The notes beneath the pieces were generated by a model. The model had not been told where the DNA came from. It saw only the letters and a program-made list of their open reading frames with translations, and made no database searches. Both the position numbers and the translations under genes were made by a program. DNA of 59,464 bases. Source: Chloroflexi bacterium AL-N1. GTDB lineage: Bacteria; Chloroflexota; Chloroflexia; Chloroflexales; Roseiflexaceae. Below, piece after piece: positions 59,043-59,464 of this stretch; within the stretch, counting starts at the first letter, position 1, and every line of letters starts with the position of its first letter. The DNA is taken from NCBI GenBank assembly GCA_013122435.1, contig WYDT01000045.1, positions 1 through 59,464 of the forward strand, given 5' to 3'.

Positions 59043-59464
59043 TCAATCAACGGGCATCTCACTTTGTGCCGACTGCGCGTACGATGCGCTCCGCGCCACG
59101 GCAAAATGGCAGGACGCTTTGAAGGACACGGGCCGATCAAGGCCGCCGGCCAACGCCTCAAAGCGAGCGAGTACCGATTCCTCAATCGTCCCAAGTTCTG
59201 CGTCCGTGCACTGCACCAGCAGCGCCTTGGTCGGCGGATTCTCTACCATCATCTCCCACATCGCGCGAGCGGTCGGGGCGGTTAGCACAGCGTCGAAGAC
59301 CGTCACTTCGACATCCGTGAAGCCACAATCCGTAAGCTCCGTCTGGAGGCCGTCGCGCGATGTAATGTCGAACCACCCCGGACGTGGCAATGTTCGGAGT
59401 CGTTCCGGAAGGGCCGCCATGACCGGCGACATTTGCAATCGCGCAAGCGCATTATCCTCGGGGC
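59043..59464 (-). CDS. SAM-dependent methyltransferase, C-terminal part, cut by the right edge
   Basis: On the minus strand the frame runs from the window end to a stop at 59043-59045. It looks like the C-terminal third of a class I methyltransferase: NALARLQMSPVMAALPERL, GWFDITSRDGLQTELTDCGF, then VEVTVFDAVL, APTARAMWEMM and EESVLARFEALAGG. The catalytic motif I would lie beyond the edge. GC content is clearly higher than in the mobile element and the rest of the window. It could be host DNA beyond the element, another mobile gene, or DNA joined by assembly. Confidence 0.6.
   Translation of the reverse strand, partial: PEDNALARLQMSPVMAALPERLRTLPRPGWFDITSRDGLQTELTDCGFTDVEVTVFDAVLTAPTARAMWEMMVENPPTKALLVQCTDAELGTIEESVLARFEALAGGLDRPVSFKASCHFAVARSASYAQSAQSEMPVD

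Noticed and set aside
58908..59285. Plus-strand frame opposite the methyltransferase
   Set aside because: It crosses a strong terminator and is antisense to a clear methyltransferase frame.

Overview
The window looks like chromosomal DNA of a Chloroflexota bacterium, probably class Chloroflexia. I infer this from the mix of genes: a CcrM-type methyltransferase beside pyrD, roadblock and protoglobin proteins, RHS debris, an FHA/VWA pair, and many TTG and GTG starts at moderate GC. Genus is not resolved. A recurring extended -10 promoter (TGC followed by TATAAT or a close variant) supports most of the start-site reasoning.

Layout. 1-1.3 kb is a decayed RHS/polymorphic-toxin-like locus on the minus strand. 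1.7-17.4 kb is a mostly housekeeping block on the plus strand: rplS, a methyltransferase, rnhB, a frameshifted repeat-type gene, a GNAT enzyme, a membrane/HNH fusion, recD2, a membrane metalloprotease (minus), a thioredoxin-TPR protein, pyrK-like, a CcrM-like methyltransferase, pyrD, a sortase with its LPxT-type surface substrate, and pth. 17.4-22.5 kb holds a small hypothetical, two orphan complex I-like membrane subunits, and a Nudix/eIF2B-like pair.

22.6-28.2 kb is an accessory region: a LuxR-type regulator behind an 11-copy CTTCA repeat, twin palindromes, a secreted protein, three paralogous small membrane proteins (one frameshifted) and two lipoproteins. 28.2-35.6 kb has a protoglobin/roadblock pair, an HpaI-type aldolase, an aldehyde dehydrogenase, and a two-subunit CoA-transferase that may share a catabolic route. 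36.5-45.3 kb is again mostly housekeeping: xthA, gpmA, a second histidine phosphatase, murJ, rpsT, holA and an aldo/keto reductase. 45.6-47.8 kb has a solo LuxR helix-turn-helix followed by two secreted-protein genes broken by homopolymer indels. 48.1-50.4 kb is a VWA/zinc-ribbon and membrane/FHA pair.

50.5 kb to at least 58.8 kb is an integrated mobile element, the most unusual part of the window. It starts at the 3' half of a tRNA, which probably marks the attachment site, beside a tyrosine recombinase. It carries a double winged-helix replication-type protein with 21 GATC sites inside its gene, an overlapping DnaC-like helicase loader, a DnaA-domain-IV-like gene split by a stop codon, a D12-class (Dam-type) adenine methyltransferase, several unknown small genes, a truncated prim-pol protein, a membrane protein, and an FtsK/TraB-like membrane ATPase. 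It ends with two tandem promoter-hairpin-terminator units. No relaxase is visible. The gene set resembles integrating elements that move double-stranded DNA with a single FtsK-like pump, and it may use a methylation-sensitive origin. After about 59.0 kb the DNA becomes visibly more GC-rich and carries part of a methyltransferase running off the right edge.
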